Shown in pieces: positions 37,532 through 46,600 of a DNA stretch of 64,000 nucleotides; positions within the stretch are counted from its first letter, which is position 1, and the number at the start of each line of letters is the position of its first letter. The translations under genes and the position numbers were made by a program. This DNA comes from Rhizobium leguminosarum. Its GTDB lineage: Bacteria; Pseudomonadota; Alphaproteobacteria; Rhizobiales; Rhizobiaceae. The notes below the pieces were generated by a model that searched no databases, was not told the origin of the DNA, and saw nothing but the letters and a program-made list of their open reading frames with translations. The stretch lies in NCBI RefSeq assembly GCF_001652265.1, contig NZ_LWBS01000120.1, forward strand, positions 1-64,000. The letters run 5' to 3'.

Positions 37532-38607
37532 GCAAGCCCCCGTCCGATCCGCCGCGCCGCGCACCCGCCGCCTTCAGCTACGAGGACGAGGCTGCCGATC
37601 CGCGCGACAACGGCCGGCAAGGAGAGCAGCGGCGCAAGCCGGAAAGCTTCTCCGAAAATATCGTCGTGACACCTGACGAGGACGATCCCTTCCTCAATCC
37701 CGACAAGGATCTGAGCGCGGTCCCGGTTGCAACGCCGCTGAGACGTCGGACCTCCTTCGGCAAGATCGCCGCCGGCGCCTTCGGCATCCTGCTGTCGCTG
37801 GCCATTGGCCTCTGGACCGATAGCCTGATCCGCGATCTCTTCACCCGCGCCGACTGGCTGGGTTACGCGGCTCTTGTCGTGCTGGCGGTCGGCATTCTCG
37901 CCGTGCTCGCCCTCGTCATCCGCGAAACCATCGGCATGATGCGCCTTGCCGCCGTCCAGAAGATCAAGGCCGAAGCCGAGGCGGCGATCCTCGAGACTCG
38001 GCCGGCCAAGGCGCGCGCCGTCGTCGCCCAACTGACTGCGCTGCTTTCGGCAAATCCCGAGACATCGAAGGGCCGTGCGACGCTGAAGGCGACCGAGGGC
38101 GAGGTCATCGATCCCCCGCATCTGATCGCGCTGGCCGAACGGGAACTGCTCGCTCCGATCGACCGCAAGGCCCGCGCTCTGATCGTGAATGCCTCCAAGC
38201 GCGTCTCGATCGTTACTGCCGTCAGCCCGCGCGCCGTGGTCGACCTGCTCTACGTGCTCTATGAAGCCGTGCGCCTCATTCGCGCCATGGCCGAGCTTTA
38301 CGGCGGCCGTCCCGGCACGCTCGGCATGTTCCGCCTGCTGCGCGACGTGCTGGCGCATCTGGCCGTCACTGGCGCGATCGCCGTCGGCGACAGCCTGGTG
38401 CAGCAGGTACTCGGTCATGGACTGGCCTCCAAGCTCTCAGCGCGGCTGGGCGAAGGCGTCATCAACGGCCTGATGACCGCCCGCATTGGAATCGCCGCGA
38501 TGGATCTCTGCCGTCCTCTCGCCTTCCGCGCCCTGAAGCGGCCGGGAATCGGTGATTTCATCGGCGATCTCACCCCGTCCATGTCGCCGCGCGGCAACAA
38601 TCCTTGA
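37528..38607 (+). CDS. YcjF/TIGR01620-type membrane protein (DUF697)
   Basis: 359 residues. An acidic, polar N-terminus (1-70) leads to two membrane helices (FGKIAAGAFGILLSLAIGLW and ALVVLAVGILAVLALVI, about 77-130). The cytoplasmic or membrane-associated DUF697 part carries NASKRVSIVTAVSPRAVVDL and LGEGVINGLMTARIGIAAMD. It pairs with YcjX in many proteobacteria, and the ATGA overlap here shows tight coupling. The two probably form an inner-membrane stress or envelope complex, but the function is unknown. Confidence 0.92.
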   Translation: MSKPPSDPPRRAPAAFSYEDEAADPRDNGRQGEQRRKPESFSENIVVTPDEDDPFLNPDKDLSAVPVATPLRRRTSFGKIAAGAFGILLSLAIGLWTDSLIRDLFTRADWLGYAALVVLAVGILAVLALVIRETIGMMRLAAVQKIKAEAEAAILETRPAKARAVVAQLTALLSANPETSKGRATLKATEGEVIDPPHLIALAERELLAPIDRKARALIVNASKRVSIVTAVSPRAVVDLLYVLYEAVRLIRAMAELYGGRPGTLGMFRLLRDVLAHLAVTGAIAVGDSLVQQVLGHGLASKLSARLGEGVINGLMTARIGIAAMDLCRPLAFRALKRPGIGDFIGDLTPSMSPRGNNP

Positions 38608-38817
38608 ACGAAACAGCGATTCCGCAGCTTTCGACTCCCCTTGCGTAATGCCAGAGAAGTTTCAACAGATTCAATGACATAGTGACGGGAGTTTAAAATC
38701 GCCGTCGCACGAAAGCCGTACGCCGCCTCGCATTTCGGCACAATTGAAAGGAAGGATTAACCATTCTTCGGCAAAACTTGCAGCCAGTTCGTGAGTGGTG
38801 TTTGCCAAGGAAAATCC

Positions 38818-39369
38818 ATGTATTCGCGCAAGTTTCTCATCGTATGCGGCTTGGCCGCCGCGGCACTGTCTCCCGTCGCAGATGTCGCTCCGGCAGCCAC
38901 TGCTGCAACCCGTGACAAGGCGTTCTTCGATTCCGTCGCCGGCTCATGGAAGGGCCCTGGCGAAATCGTCGCCGGCAAATACAAGGGCACCAAATTCACC
39001 TGCAACCTGATCGGTGAGCCCACAGGCGACAGCAGCGCCGGCATCAAACTCGACGGCACCTGCCGCGTCGGCGTCTTCAAGCAGCCGATGACCGCCGTCA
39101 TCTCGCAGTCGGGCTCGAGCTACAAGGGCAAGTTCCTTGACGGCGCCGCCGGCAAGGGCCTTGACGTCGTCTCCGGCGCCGTCAGCGAGGATACCGTCGT
39201 TGTCGGCATCAACCGCGCCAAGCTGAATGGTGCGATGATTGCCCGCGTGCGCGATGACAAGACGATGAACGTCACCGTTTCGGTCAAGGTCGAAAGCCAG
39301 ATGGTGCCGGTCATCGGCCTGACGCTGACCCGCCAGGTCGACGAGATGGCCGTCGGTTCCATCGAGTAG
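38818..39369 (+). CDS. Secreted protein of unknown function
   Basis: 183 residues from the ATG at 38818 (MYSRKFLIVCGLAAAALSPV), with AAGGA upstream. A signal peptide ends near residue 32 (ADVAPAATAA). The mature part is strand-rich and has two Cys (FTCNLIGEP and GTCRVGVF) likely joined in a disulfide; it begins with AFFDSVAGSWKGPGEIVAGK, which resembles lipocalin/avidin-like beta-barrel openings (SWxGxGxI). No function is known to me. Followed by a terminator. Confidence 0.75.
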   Translation: MYSRKFLIVCGLAAAALSPVADVAPAATAATRDKAFFDSVAGSWKGPGEIVAGKYKGTKFTCNLIGEPTGDSSAGIKLDGTCRVGVFKQPMTAVISQSGSSYKGKFLDGAAGKGLDVVSGAVSEDTVVVGINRAKLNGAMIARVRDDKTMNVTVSVKVESQMVPVIGLTLTRQVDEMAVGSIE

Positions 39370-39397
39370 ACAATCCCTACAGCGGATTTTCCTGAAG

Positions 39398-39418
39398 CGG
39401 CGGGTTTCCCGCCGTTTT
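39398..39418 (+). terminator. Rho-independent terminator
   Basis: CGGCGGG (39398-39404), loop TTT, CCCGCCG (39408-39414), TTTT. Perfect 7-bp stem and T run, 28 bases past the secreted-protein stop and just beyond the end of the convergent folK. Confidence 0.85.
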
Positions 39419-39431
39419 CAGTTTCCCTGCT

Positions 39432-39959
39432 TCAGGCGCTCAGCCACCAGTCGCGGCTGTCGTCGGCGACCTCGATTCCGGTCACTTCGGCATCCGACAG
39501 CCACTCACTAACCGCCCTGCCCCTAACGAGCAGACCCGGCGCGATATCGGCGAGCGGCATCAGCACGAAACCGCGATCGGTCATGCGCGGATGCGGCAGT
39601 TCCAGCCGTGGCGCGTCCTGGATCACATCGCCATAGGTCAACACGTCGATATCGAGCGTGCGCGGACCCCAGCGCTCGATGCGCTCGCGTTTCATCTCGC
39701 GTTCGATCGACAGGCAGACATCGAGCAAAGCCTCGGGCGCCAGCCTGGTCTCGACGGCGGCGCAGGCGTTGAAGAAGAACGATTGGTCGGTCTTGCCCCA
39801 GGGCGGCGTGCGATAGAGCCGCGAGACCGCCGTAACCCGACAGTCGTTCCGTCCGTCCAGCCTCTGCAGCGCGGCCGCCATCGCCTTTACGGGATCGCCG
39901 ATATTGCCGCCGAGACCGAGTGTGGCGGATTGCAATGCGGCCTCAGGCAAGATGCTCAA
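39432..39959 (-). CDS. folK: 2-amino-4-hydroxy-6-hydroxymethyldihydropteridine pyrophosphokinase
   Basis: 175 residues. HPPK transfers pyrophosphate from ATP to 6-hydroxymethyl-dihydropterin in folate synthesis. Signatures: LGLGGNIGDPVKAMAAAL at the start, SRLYRTPPWGKTDQSFFFNA (substrate loop), and ERWGPRTLDIDVLTYGD with the two metal-binding Asp residues, followed by LPHPRMTDRGFVLMPLADIA. It overlaps folB by 17 bases and is the third gene of folP-folB-folK. Confidence 0.96.
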   Translation of the reverse strand: MSILPEAALQSATLGLGGNIGDPVKAMAAALQRLDGRNDCRVTAVSRLYRTPPWGKTDQSFFFNACAAVETRLAPEALLDVCLSIEREMKRERIERWGPRTLDIDVLTYGDVIQDAPRLELPHPRMTDRGFVLMPLADIAPGLLVRGRAVSEWLSDAEVTGIEVADDSRDWWLSA

Positions 39960-40308
39960 CGCTCACCTGCACGAAATCGAGCACGCCAGGGACCGGCGCG
40001 TTCGGCTTGCGCACCGTGATCTTCGCCCGCCGCACCTGCGGGAATGTCTCGCAGAGCCCCTTGGCGATATCGAGCGCCAGTGCCTCGATCAGGTAGCGCC
40101 GTTTGCCCGTAACGATCTGCTCGATCACGGTGAAGGCGACACCATAATTGACGGTATCGTTGATCGAATCGCTTTCCAGCGCCTCGCCGGCGACGACATC
40201 GAGCTCGGCATCGACGAAGAAGCGCTGACCAAGGAATTCCTCCTCATCATGCACGCCGTGGCGCGCGAAGAAGGCGCAGTTCTGCAGCGTAATCGTGTAA
40301 GTGGTCAT
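39943..40308 (-). CDS. folB: Dihydroneopterin aldolase
   Basis: 121 residues. Converts 7,8-dihydroneopterin to 6-hydroxymethyl-dihydropterin plus glycolaldehyde. Family features: LQNCAFFARHGVHDEEEFLG (catalytic Tyr replaced by Phe/His context, and E of the active site), VNYGVAFTVIEQIV and LIEALALDIAKGL. The last lysine-containing KITVRKPNAPVPG is the conserved catalytic Lys region. Its ATG overlaps the folP stop by 4 bases and its end overlaps folK, so the three folate genes are translationally coupled. Confidence 0.96.
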   Translation of the reverse strand: MTTYTITLQNCAFFARHGVHDEEEFLGQRFFVDAELDVVAGEALESDSINDTVNYGVAFTVIEQIVTGKRRYLIEALALDIAKGLCETFPQVRRAKITVRKPNAPVPGVLDFVQVSVEHLA

Positions 40309-41174
40309 GTCGGCCGCTTCCTCTCGAATTCCTGGCGCGCATTGAGCATAGCATCGGCGATATCAAGCGCATCCCTGTTGATTGCGACATTGTGCACGCG
40401 GAAAACCGCAGCCCCTAGAAGTCTGAGCAGCGCGCTGGTCGCAGCCGTCGCTGCATCTCTGTCCTGCGCCTCACGCCCCGTCACCGCGCCGAGGAAGCGT
40501 TTGCGCGACGTACCGGCGAGCAGCGGCAGACCGAAGCGGGAAAGTTCGGAAAACCGCGCCATCAGCTCCAGGTTTTCTTCCGCAGTCTCCTTGGCGAAGC
40601 CGAAGCCCGGATCGAGCACGATGCGATCGCTGTTGACGCCTGACGCAGCGGCGATCGCAAGCGACCGCTCGAGGAAATGCACCTGGTCGGCAATCACATC
40701 GACAAGTTTTACCCTGTCGCGACCGGTGTGCATGATACAGAGTCCGGCTCCGGTCACCGCGGCGATATCAGCGATATCGGGCTCCTTCTGCAGCCCGAAG
40801 ACGTCATTGACGATATGGGCGCCGGCACTGATTGCAAGCCGCGCCGTTTCGGCGCGATAGGTGTCGATGGAAATCAGCGCCTGGGTGCGGCCGCGCAGCG
40901 CCTCGATGACCGGCAGCACGCGCGCCTGCTCCTCGGAAGGGCTGACGGTTGCTGCGTTCGGCCGGGTCGATTCACCGCCGATATCGACAATCCCGGCACC
41001 CTCGCTCACCGCCCGCAGCGCCTGTTCGACTGCTGCATCGACGGTTTCAAAGCGTCCGCCGTCGGAGAAGGAGTCCGGCGTCACGTTGATGATCGCCATG
41101 ATCGTCGAACGACGGCCGAGTTCGATCTCCCGGCCATGGCCGACACGCCACAATCTCCCTTCGAGCCCTGTCAC
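40305..41174 (-). CDS. folP: Dihydropteroate synthase
   Basis: About 289 residues from a GTG start at 41174 (reads VTGLEGRLWRVGHGREIELG); earlier GTG/TTG starts up to 41261 are possible but give an N-terminus unlike the family. Joins 6-hydroxymethyl-dihydropterin pyrophosphate to p-aminobenzoate and is the sulfonamide target. Motifs: IMAIINVTPDSFSDGG, IVDIGGESTRPNAATVS, ALISIDTYRAETARLA, IVNDVFGL, IVLDPGFGFAKETAEN and LLAGTSRKRFLGAVTG. First gene of the folP-folB-folK unit. Confidence 0.95.
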   Translation of the reverse strand: MTGLEGRLWRVGHGREIELGRRSTIMAIINVTPDSFSDGGRFETVDAAVEQALRAVSEGAGIVDIGGESTRPNAATVSPSEEQARVLPVIEALRGRTQALISIDTYRAETARLAISAGAHIVNDVFGLQKEPDIADIAAVTGAGLCIMHTGRDRVKLVDVIADQVHFLERSLAIAAASGVNSDRIVLDPGFGFAKETAEENLELMARFSELSRFGLPLLAGTSRKRFLGAVTGREAQDRDAATAATSALLRLLGAAVFRVHNVAINRDALDIADAMLNARQEFERKRPT

Positions 41175-41275
41175 CAGTCTTATCCCATTGGAGACGAAAA
41201 AAGCGCCATCCGATATTGCGCTTGTGGTGGCTATGCCCCAAGCTCCCGTCGATTTCAACACGGGTTGCGTTCAGA

Positions 41276-41902
41276 ATGCCGCTTGCAGTGCGTTATATGG
41301 TCCTTCCTATCGCCTTTTCCATTGCTCTTTCCCTCTGCAGCCCCGTGGCAGCCGAAGTGATCGCATCGAAAAGCTATTCTTATTTCGACATTCGCGGCAA
41401 AACCGCGGATGAGCTCGACCGCGAACTCAGCCGGCGCGGGCCGACAGCGAGCGGCTCTTCGGCGCGTCATCCCGGCGCCACGAAGATCCGCTTCGGCGGC
41501 GAGGCAACCTATATTCAGGATAACGGGCGCTGCCGCGTCGGCAACGTCAAGGTCACGGTCCACACCCAGATCATCCTGCCGCGCTGGAGCAGCCGCAATG
41601 GCGCCAGCAAGGAGCTGTCGATGATCTGGGACGCTCTGTCGAGCGATATCAAGCGCCACGAGGAGCGCCATGCCGAGATCGCCCGCGATCAGGCCCGCGC
41701 CATGGAGCGCGCCATCCGGGCGCTGCCACAGCAGCGCGGCTGCGAAGCCATGCAGGAACTCGTCTCCGACGAATCAGCTCGCGGTATAGAGGAGCACGAC
41801 CGGCAGCAGGCGCGATTCGACAGGGTCGAGGCGGTCAATTTTCAGAAGCGCATGTTGAGGTTGCTGAACAATCGAATCAATGGTCGAGGCGGCGCAAAAT
41901 AA
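41276..41902 (+). CDS. DUF922 secreted putative metalloprotease
   Basis: About 208 residues from the ATG at 41276 (an ATG at 41297 is an alternative; neither has a strong binding site). A signal peptide (MVLPIAFSIALSLCSPVAAE) precedes a domain with SYFDIRGKTADELDRELSRRGP, VGNVKVTVHTQIILPRW and KRHEERHAEIARDQAR. HEERH is a zinc-protease-type HExxH motif, and this order marks DUF922. Probably a periplasmic zinc-dependent protease of unknown target. It diverges from folP with almost no spacer. Confidence 0.8.
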   Translation: MPLAVRYMVLPIAFSIALSLCSPVAAEVIASKSYSYFDIRGKTADELDRELSRRGPTASGSSARHPGATKIRFGGEATYIQDNGRCRVGNVKVTVHTQIILPRWSSRNGASKELSMIWDALSSDIKRHEERHAEIARDQARAMERAIRALPQQRGCEAMQELVSDESARGIEEHDRQQARFDRVEAVNFQKRMLRLLNNRINGRGGAK

Positions 41903-42029
41903 GGCTTTTTCAGTCTTGTTGCGAGCGGAAAACCTTAGCTGCACAACGAAACTTGTGCGAAACTTGCACCCTCCCCAGCGATTGAATGGTCATTTTTCAT
42001 CCTGGCAGACTCAACCGGAACGCGTTAAT

Positions 42030-42178
42030 ATGAACACATTCGAAAGTTCGGGTACGGCATCTGCACTTTCATCGCTGGGTTCTCCTGGCGCGTTCCGAAG
42101 CCGCGGATGTTCCTCCCTCATCCGTAGGTAATGCGCCCGCCTCGCCTCGCTCGCTCTAGCGCGCGAGGCGTCTTTTTT
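42030..42178 (+). ncRNA. Candidate trans-acting small RNA with anti-Shine-Dalgarno hairpin
   Basis: The segment ends in a strong Rho-independent terminator and includes a hairpin CGGATG (42104-42109) / CATCCG (42119-42124) whose 9-base loop TTCCTCCCT exposes CCUCC, complementary to Shine-Dalgarno sequences. Loops of this type are typical of rhizobial trans-acting small RNAs. The preceding gene ends 240 bases before the terminator, so a separate transcript is plausible. The 5' end is my estimate only. It may instead encode the 33-residue peptide starting at 42030. Function unknown. Confidence 0.5.
42143..42178 (+). terminator. Rho-independent terminator of the candidate small RNA
   Basis: CGCCTCGC (42143-42150) pairs with GCGAGGCG (42163-42170), with an inner GCT/AGC helix in the loop, followed by TCTTTTTT (42171-42178). 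Textbook form; it is on the plus strand, facing the convergent ferredoxin gene. Confidence 0.88.
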
Positions 42179-42218
42179 GATATCGAAGTTTTCGGCGACG
42201 TTTGAAGCGCAGCGCGCA

Positions 42219-42539
42219 TCAGGCCTGGCGTTCCGGCACGTGCACCACGAGCCCGTCATAGACAGCCTTCATCCGGATCTGACAGGACAGCCGCGAGGTC
42301 GGGCGTACATCGAAGGCGAAGTCGAGCATGTCCTCTTCCATCGCTTCCGGCTGGCCGACCTTCTCCGTCCACTCCTCGTCGACATAGACGTGACAGGTCG
42401 CGCAGGCGCAGGCGCCGCCGCATTCGGCCTCGATGCCGGGCACGGAATTGCGCACGGCATTCTCCATCACGGTGGAGCCTTGGTCGACGTCGAGGTCGAA
42501 GCGCGTGCCGTCGAAGGCGACGATGGTAAGTTTGGGCAT
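42219..42539 (-). CDS. Adrenodoxin-type [2Fe-2S] ferredoxin
   Basis: 106 residues. Ligand cysteines fit C-x5-C-x2-C...C: C40, C46, C49 and C86 in [18 protein letters not shown] and SRLSCQIRM; an extra Cys (C44) is usual in this subfamily. The acidic [19 protein letters not shown] helix is the partner-binding region. Such proteins pass electrons in iron-sulfur assembly (isc-type Fdx) or to cytochromes P450; no partner gene is adjacent, so which applies is open. Ends about 40 bases from the candidate small RNA terminator, on the opposite strand. Confidence 0.94.
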   Translation of the reverse strand: MPKLTIVAFDGTRFDLDVDQGSTVMENAVRNSVPGIEAECGGACACATCHVYVDEEWTEKVGQPEAMEEDMLDFAFDVRPTSRLSCQIRMKAVYDGLVVHVPERQA

Positions 42540-42679
42540 CAGAACTATTTCCGGTCTTCAGGTGGATGGGCGGATTTTCTTCCGACAATTCGACGCGTCA
42601 GTCAACATTGGGAAATCCGCGACAGCCTCGCAGATCGGGCCTTCGCCCGCCGTCTTCAAAGCGTCATAAGGGACGTCGC

Positions 42680-42713
42680 AAAAAGACCCGCAGTTCCGCA
42701 ATGGAACAACGGG
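42680..42713 (-). terminator. Rho-independent terminator after the Hpt gene
   Basis: Arms CCCGxxGTTCC and GGAACxxCGGG (42687-42713 on the plus strand) flank a 5-base loop. On the minus strand the hairpin is followed by TCTTTTTGC. It lies about 90 bases past the Hpt stop and before the ferredoxin gene. The stem has one internal mismatch pair. Confidence 0.65.
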
Positions 42714-42800
42714 CCTCGTTCGAACGGTACCTCATGCATCTCGGCCAAAAATATGCGGCGGTTTTGGGACAACGACATGCGTCAGACGAAGACCTAGAGA

Positions 42801-43184
42801 TCAGCCGCGGCAGAGCTTCAGGATGAAATTCTCGGCATCGATAACGGCAGCGCCGAGCGCTGCCGTCGCGCCGGCATCACCGCCGGTTTCCTCGACGGCT
42901 TCCGCCGTCTGCGACACGCGGAACGCGCCGACCGAGCTTGCCGCACCTTTCAGCCGGTGCGCGGCTGCGCCAATACGGATGGTTTCGCCACTCGCAATAT
43001 CCTGGAGGCAGGCACGGGCCTGGCGCGCAAACATCTGAAGGACTTCGATTTCCAGCGTCTTGTCGCCCATCGTCTGCTTTGCGAGATGGACCAGATCGAT
43101 CGGCCGGACCTTCGAAGGACACGGTCCCTTTGCATTATCCGGCGCCTCGAATACGATGTTCAATGCTGCCATCTGGGCTGCCAT
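42801..43184 (-). CDS. Histidine phosphotransfer (Hpt) domain protein
   Basis: 127 residues from the ATG at 43184, where GGGAG lies 8 bases upstream; earlier and later Met codons have no binding site. The Hpt signature is AAAHRLKGAASSVGAF with phospho-accepting His76, in a four-helix bundle of about residues 28-125. Single-domain Hpt proteins relay phosphate between hybrid kinases and response regulators. It is not the ChpT type used by CckA, so its kinase is unknown. It diverges from the gpr-like gene across a region with a perfect CtrA box. Confidence 0.87.
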   Translation of the reverse strand: MAAQMAALNIVFEAPDNAKGPCPSKVRPIDLVHLAKQTMGDKTLEIEVLQMFARQARACLQDIASGETIRIGAAAHRLKGAASSVGAFRVSQTAEAVEETGGDAGATAALGAAVIDAENFILKLCRG

Positions 43185-43646
43185 TGCCAATTCTCCCGTC
43201 TCTATCGTCCGCAGTTGCAACAGTTCTGCGTCAGGAGAGTGGCCATCACGTTAAATTCCGACACATTCAGGGCGGAAATCTCGCCATATGGTTAACATCT
43301 GTTAAATACCCCTAAATTATTGGTTTTTAAGCGATGCCTCGGATTCAAAGATGTTAACAACGGGTTAACGAGCCGTGAATCTCAAGCCTTCATTAATTGT
43401 GTGAGGAGCCCAGATGTGTCACTACGATACTGGTGGAGCGGGTTTATGGTACGCGCCTTTGCCGAGCGAGTGGATAATGGTAGTGTTTTGATACCTTCCG
43501 TTTGAAAAAGCGGCTATCTACTCTGAAATGACATGCTTATCCGTCCTTCGTTGGGATGGAAGGCTGGAACGGCAAAGTTGTTCCCGGGTGAGGCGGAAGC
43601 CAGGGATGCGCGGTTGGGCCGGCTGACAGTAACGAGGCATACCCGA
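43185..43646. other. Divergent intergenic region Hpt / GPR-like gene
   Basis: 462 bases with AT-rich stretches. It holds three GTTAAC sequences (43291, 43353 and 43364), a perfect CtrA box, a second TTAA-N6-TTAA pair (43292-43305) and a GATTC (GANTC, CcrM-type) site at 43342-43346. The gpr-like frame is open back to 43533, but that part lacks a binding site. No other gene is seen. Confidence 0.65.
43354..43369. promoter_or_regulatory. CtrA binding box (TTAA-N7-TTAAC)
   Basis: TTAA (43354-43357), CAACGGG, TTAAC (43365-43369): an exact match to the CtrA full-site consensus known from Caulobacter and rhizobia. It lies about 280 bases before the GPR-like ATG and 170 before the Hpt ATG. A GANTC methylation site is 8 bases away. 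CckA, which controls CtrA, is encoded in the same window. Confidence 0.7.
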
Positions 43647-46600
43647 ATGGCGAACAACAAATACAACGAGTCAATTGAGGACAAGGCGTTCAAGGCATTG
43701 GACGAGGCGCTCCAGATCGACTTTAGCAAGGATAACGTACCGTCTCGCCGCGGCGACGCGCCCCAGGCCCCGGAGGCTAATGTGTCTGATCCATCGAATG
43801 CGCGTAATCAGCAGGCTCAGGACGAAGCGCAGCGCCGCAGCCGCCGCGGTGCCGCCGGCGAGCAGACTTCCAGGGGTCCGGCCTTCACGCCCGCTAACGA
43901 TGCCAGCCGCAATACGCCCGCTTCGATCCTGAAATCCTTTGACGGCGCCTCCAGCCGCTCGGCGGTGCGCACCGCCACCCTGTTTTCCGTGCTTTGGGTC
44001 ATGGCCGGCCTCGGCCTGATGTCGCTGCTTTATGCTCCGCAGATCTGGCAGATCCGTTCGCTCGCCGATCTCGTCGCCCTGCCCGGCGTCATCGCCGGCC
44101 TCGTCGGCATCATCGTTCCCGTGATGATGTTCTACGCCTTCGCCATCATGATCTCCCGCGCCCAGGACATGCGCAACGCCGCCCGCTCCATGGCAGAGGT
44201 GGCGTTGCGCCTGGCAGAGCCGGAAACCATCGCCTCCGAGCGCATCATGACCGTCGGCCAGGCCGTGCGCCGTGAGGTCTCGGCCATGAACGAGGGCATC
44301 GAGCGCACCATCGCGCGTGCCTCCGAGCTGGAAACGCTCGTCCATTCCGAAGTCAATGCGCTTGAACGTTCCTATGCCGACAACGAGTTGCGCGTGCGCG
44401 GCCTCGTCCACGAACTCGGCTCCGAGCGTGAGGCGATCGTCAACCATGCCGATCGTATCCGCACCTCGATCGGCAGCGTGCACGACCAGCTGAAGGAAGA
44501 GCTGTCGCTTGCGACCGAAGAGATCGCGGTGCGGCTTGCCACATCGGGCGAAGCCTTCGCCTCGCTGATCGATACGCGCGCCGCGACGATCCTGGAAAAA
44601 TCGGACAGCGCCCTGCAGTCGATGGGCAGCCTGCTCTCTGCCAAGACCGATACCCTGCTGCAGACCCTGAACGCATCGGGTTTTGCGCTCGCCACAGAAT
44701 TCGACAACCGCCTCGAAGCGCTCTCCGTCAATCTCAACGACCATGGCGAAAGATTGCTCAGCCAGTTCGAAACGCGCGCCTCGACCATGGACAGCAGCAC
44801 CGAGAAGCTGAATGCGGCGCTGAACGAGCGCACGCACCAGCTCAACGAGATCCTGATCGCCCGCACCCGCGAGATCAACGAGAGCCTGACGTCAGGCGAA
44901 CGCACCATCGGCGGCACGCTTGACGACGTGCTGTCGAAGCTGAACAGTGCGCTCGACGAAAAGGGCGCAAGCTTCCGCCAGAGCCTGCAGACCACCGCCG
45001 ACGACGCCGTCATGGATCTCGACGTGCGCTCCGGCTTCTTCGAGGAGCGGCTGCAGACGACCGTCGCCCAACTGTCGACCGCCTTCGACGAACGCGTCGC
45101 CGAGTTCACCAGCGCCTTCGACAAACGGACCGGCTCGCTCGACACCAAGCTGATGGAGAGCCTCGCTCGTATCAACGAGACGCTGACCGGCGGCTCGGAT
45201 TCGATCGACGGCATCCTGAATTCCGGCATCGACCGGCTTGGTTCGTCGATGACCGACCAGTCGCTGGCGCTCGCCACCGCGCTCGCCACCGGCCACGACG
45301 TGCTGGAAAGCACGCTTGGCAGCCGGGCGGAGGAAATTACCACGGCACTCACCAGCCGCACCGGCGAACTGACCTCTGCGCTGCAGAGCGCGACTTCTGA
45401 CATCGCGCTGACCCTTGCATCAGGCACCTCCGAACTGCAGAACAACCTTCAGACACGCTCGGCCGAATTCCGCGACACGCTGCGCACCACCACCACCGAT
45501 CTGACGACTGCCGTTACCGCCGGCACCGAGCAGGTGACCGCTGCTTTCGGCGGTCGCGCCGAGGAGCTGAGCGGCGTGCTTACCGCCCGTGCGGCCGAAA
45601 TCAGCGAGGCGCTCGGCACGGCCCACGGCCGCATCGACAGCGTCATGGCAGAGCGCGGCGGCGCACTGGTCGAGGCGCTGACCACCCATCACGGCCGCTT
45701 CGAGGAAGCGCTGACGACCCGCTCCGACGCCATCATCAATGCCGTCTCCGGCACCCATGACCGTCTTGCCGAGACGCTCGACGAAAAGTCGATGGCGCTT
45801 GCCATCTCCCTGAACGAGAGCCAGGCCCGCATCGAGGACACGCTCGAGACCCGCTCCGAAGCCTTCCTCAACGCCGTGTCTGGCACGCATGATCGCCTGT
45901 CTGAAACGCTGGACAGCAAAGCGGCGGCCCTTACGACCTCGCTCGACGAGCGCCATGCCCGCATCGAGGATGCGCTTGGAACGCGCGCCGAGGCACTGCT
46001 GAACACTGTATCCGGCACGCGCGACCGTCTTGCCGAAACGCTCGACGAAAAGGCCATGGCGCTCGCCATTTCCTTGAACGAGGGCCAGGCCCGCATCGAG
46101 GATACGCTGGAAACCCGCTCTGCGGCGCTGCTGAACGCCGTCTCCAGCACCCATGATCGTCTCTCGGAGACTCTGGACGGCACGGCGGCAGCTTTTGCCA
46201 ACTCGTTGAGCGAAGGCCAGGCCCGTATCGAGAATACGCTCGAAACCCGCTCCGCAGCGCTGCTGAACGCCGTCTCCGGCACCCATGATCGCCTCTCCGA
46301 GACGCTGGACGAAAAGGCGATGGCCCTCGCCATCTCGCTCAACGAGAGCCAGTCGCGGATCGAAGACACGCTGGAAGCCCGCTCCGAGGCCTTCCTGAAG
46401 GCCGTGTCCGGCACGCACGACCGTCTCTCGGAAACGCTCGACGAAAAGGCGACGGCGATCGCCGCCTCCCTGAACGAAGGCCAGAGCCGCCTGCAGGACA
46501 CGCTGGAGAGTCGCTCGGAATCCTTCCTCAATGCGGTCTCCGCCACCCACGACCGCCTGTCCGAGACACTCGACGATCGGTCGATGGCGCTTGCCATTTC

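Larger units (their letters stand above)
41903..42218 (+). other. Intergenic region holding a candidate small RNA
   Basis: 316 bases between the DUF922 gene and ferredoxin. Its right half is organised like a stand-alone transcript ending in a terminator (listed next). The left half is AT-richer and holds no clear gene. A 33-codon frame (ATG 42030 to TAA 42131) has no good ribosome binding site. Confidence 0.6.

Noticed and set aside
42030..42131. A 33-codon peptide gene inside the candidate small RNA
   Set aside because: No Shine-Dalgarno sequence at useful spacing, and the hairpin and terminator explain the segment better, though a leader peptide cannot be excluded.
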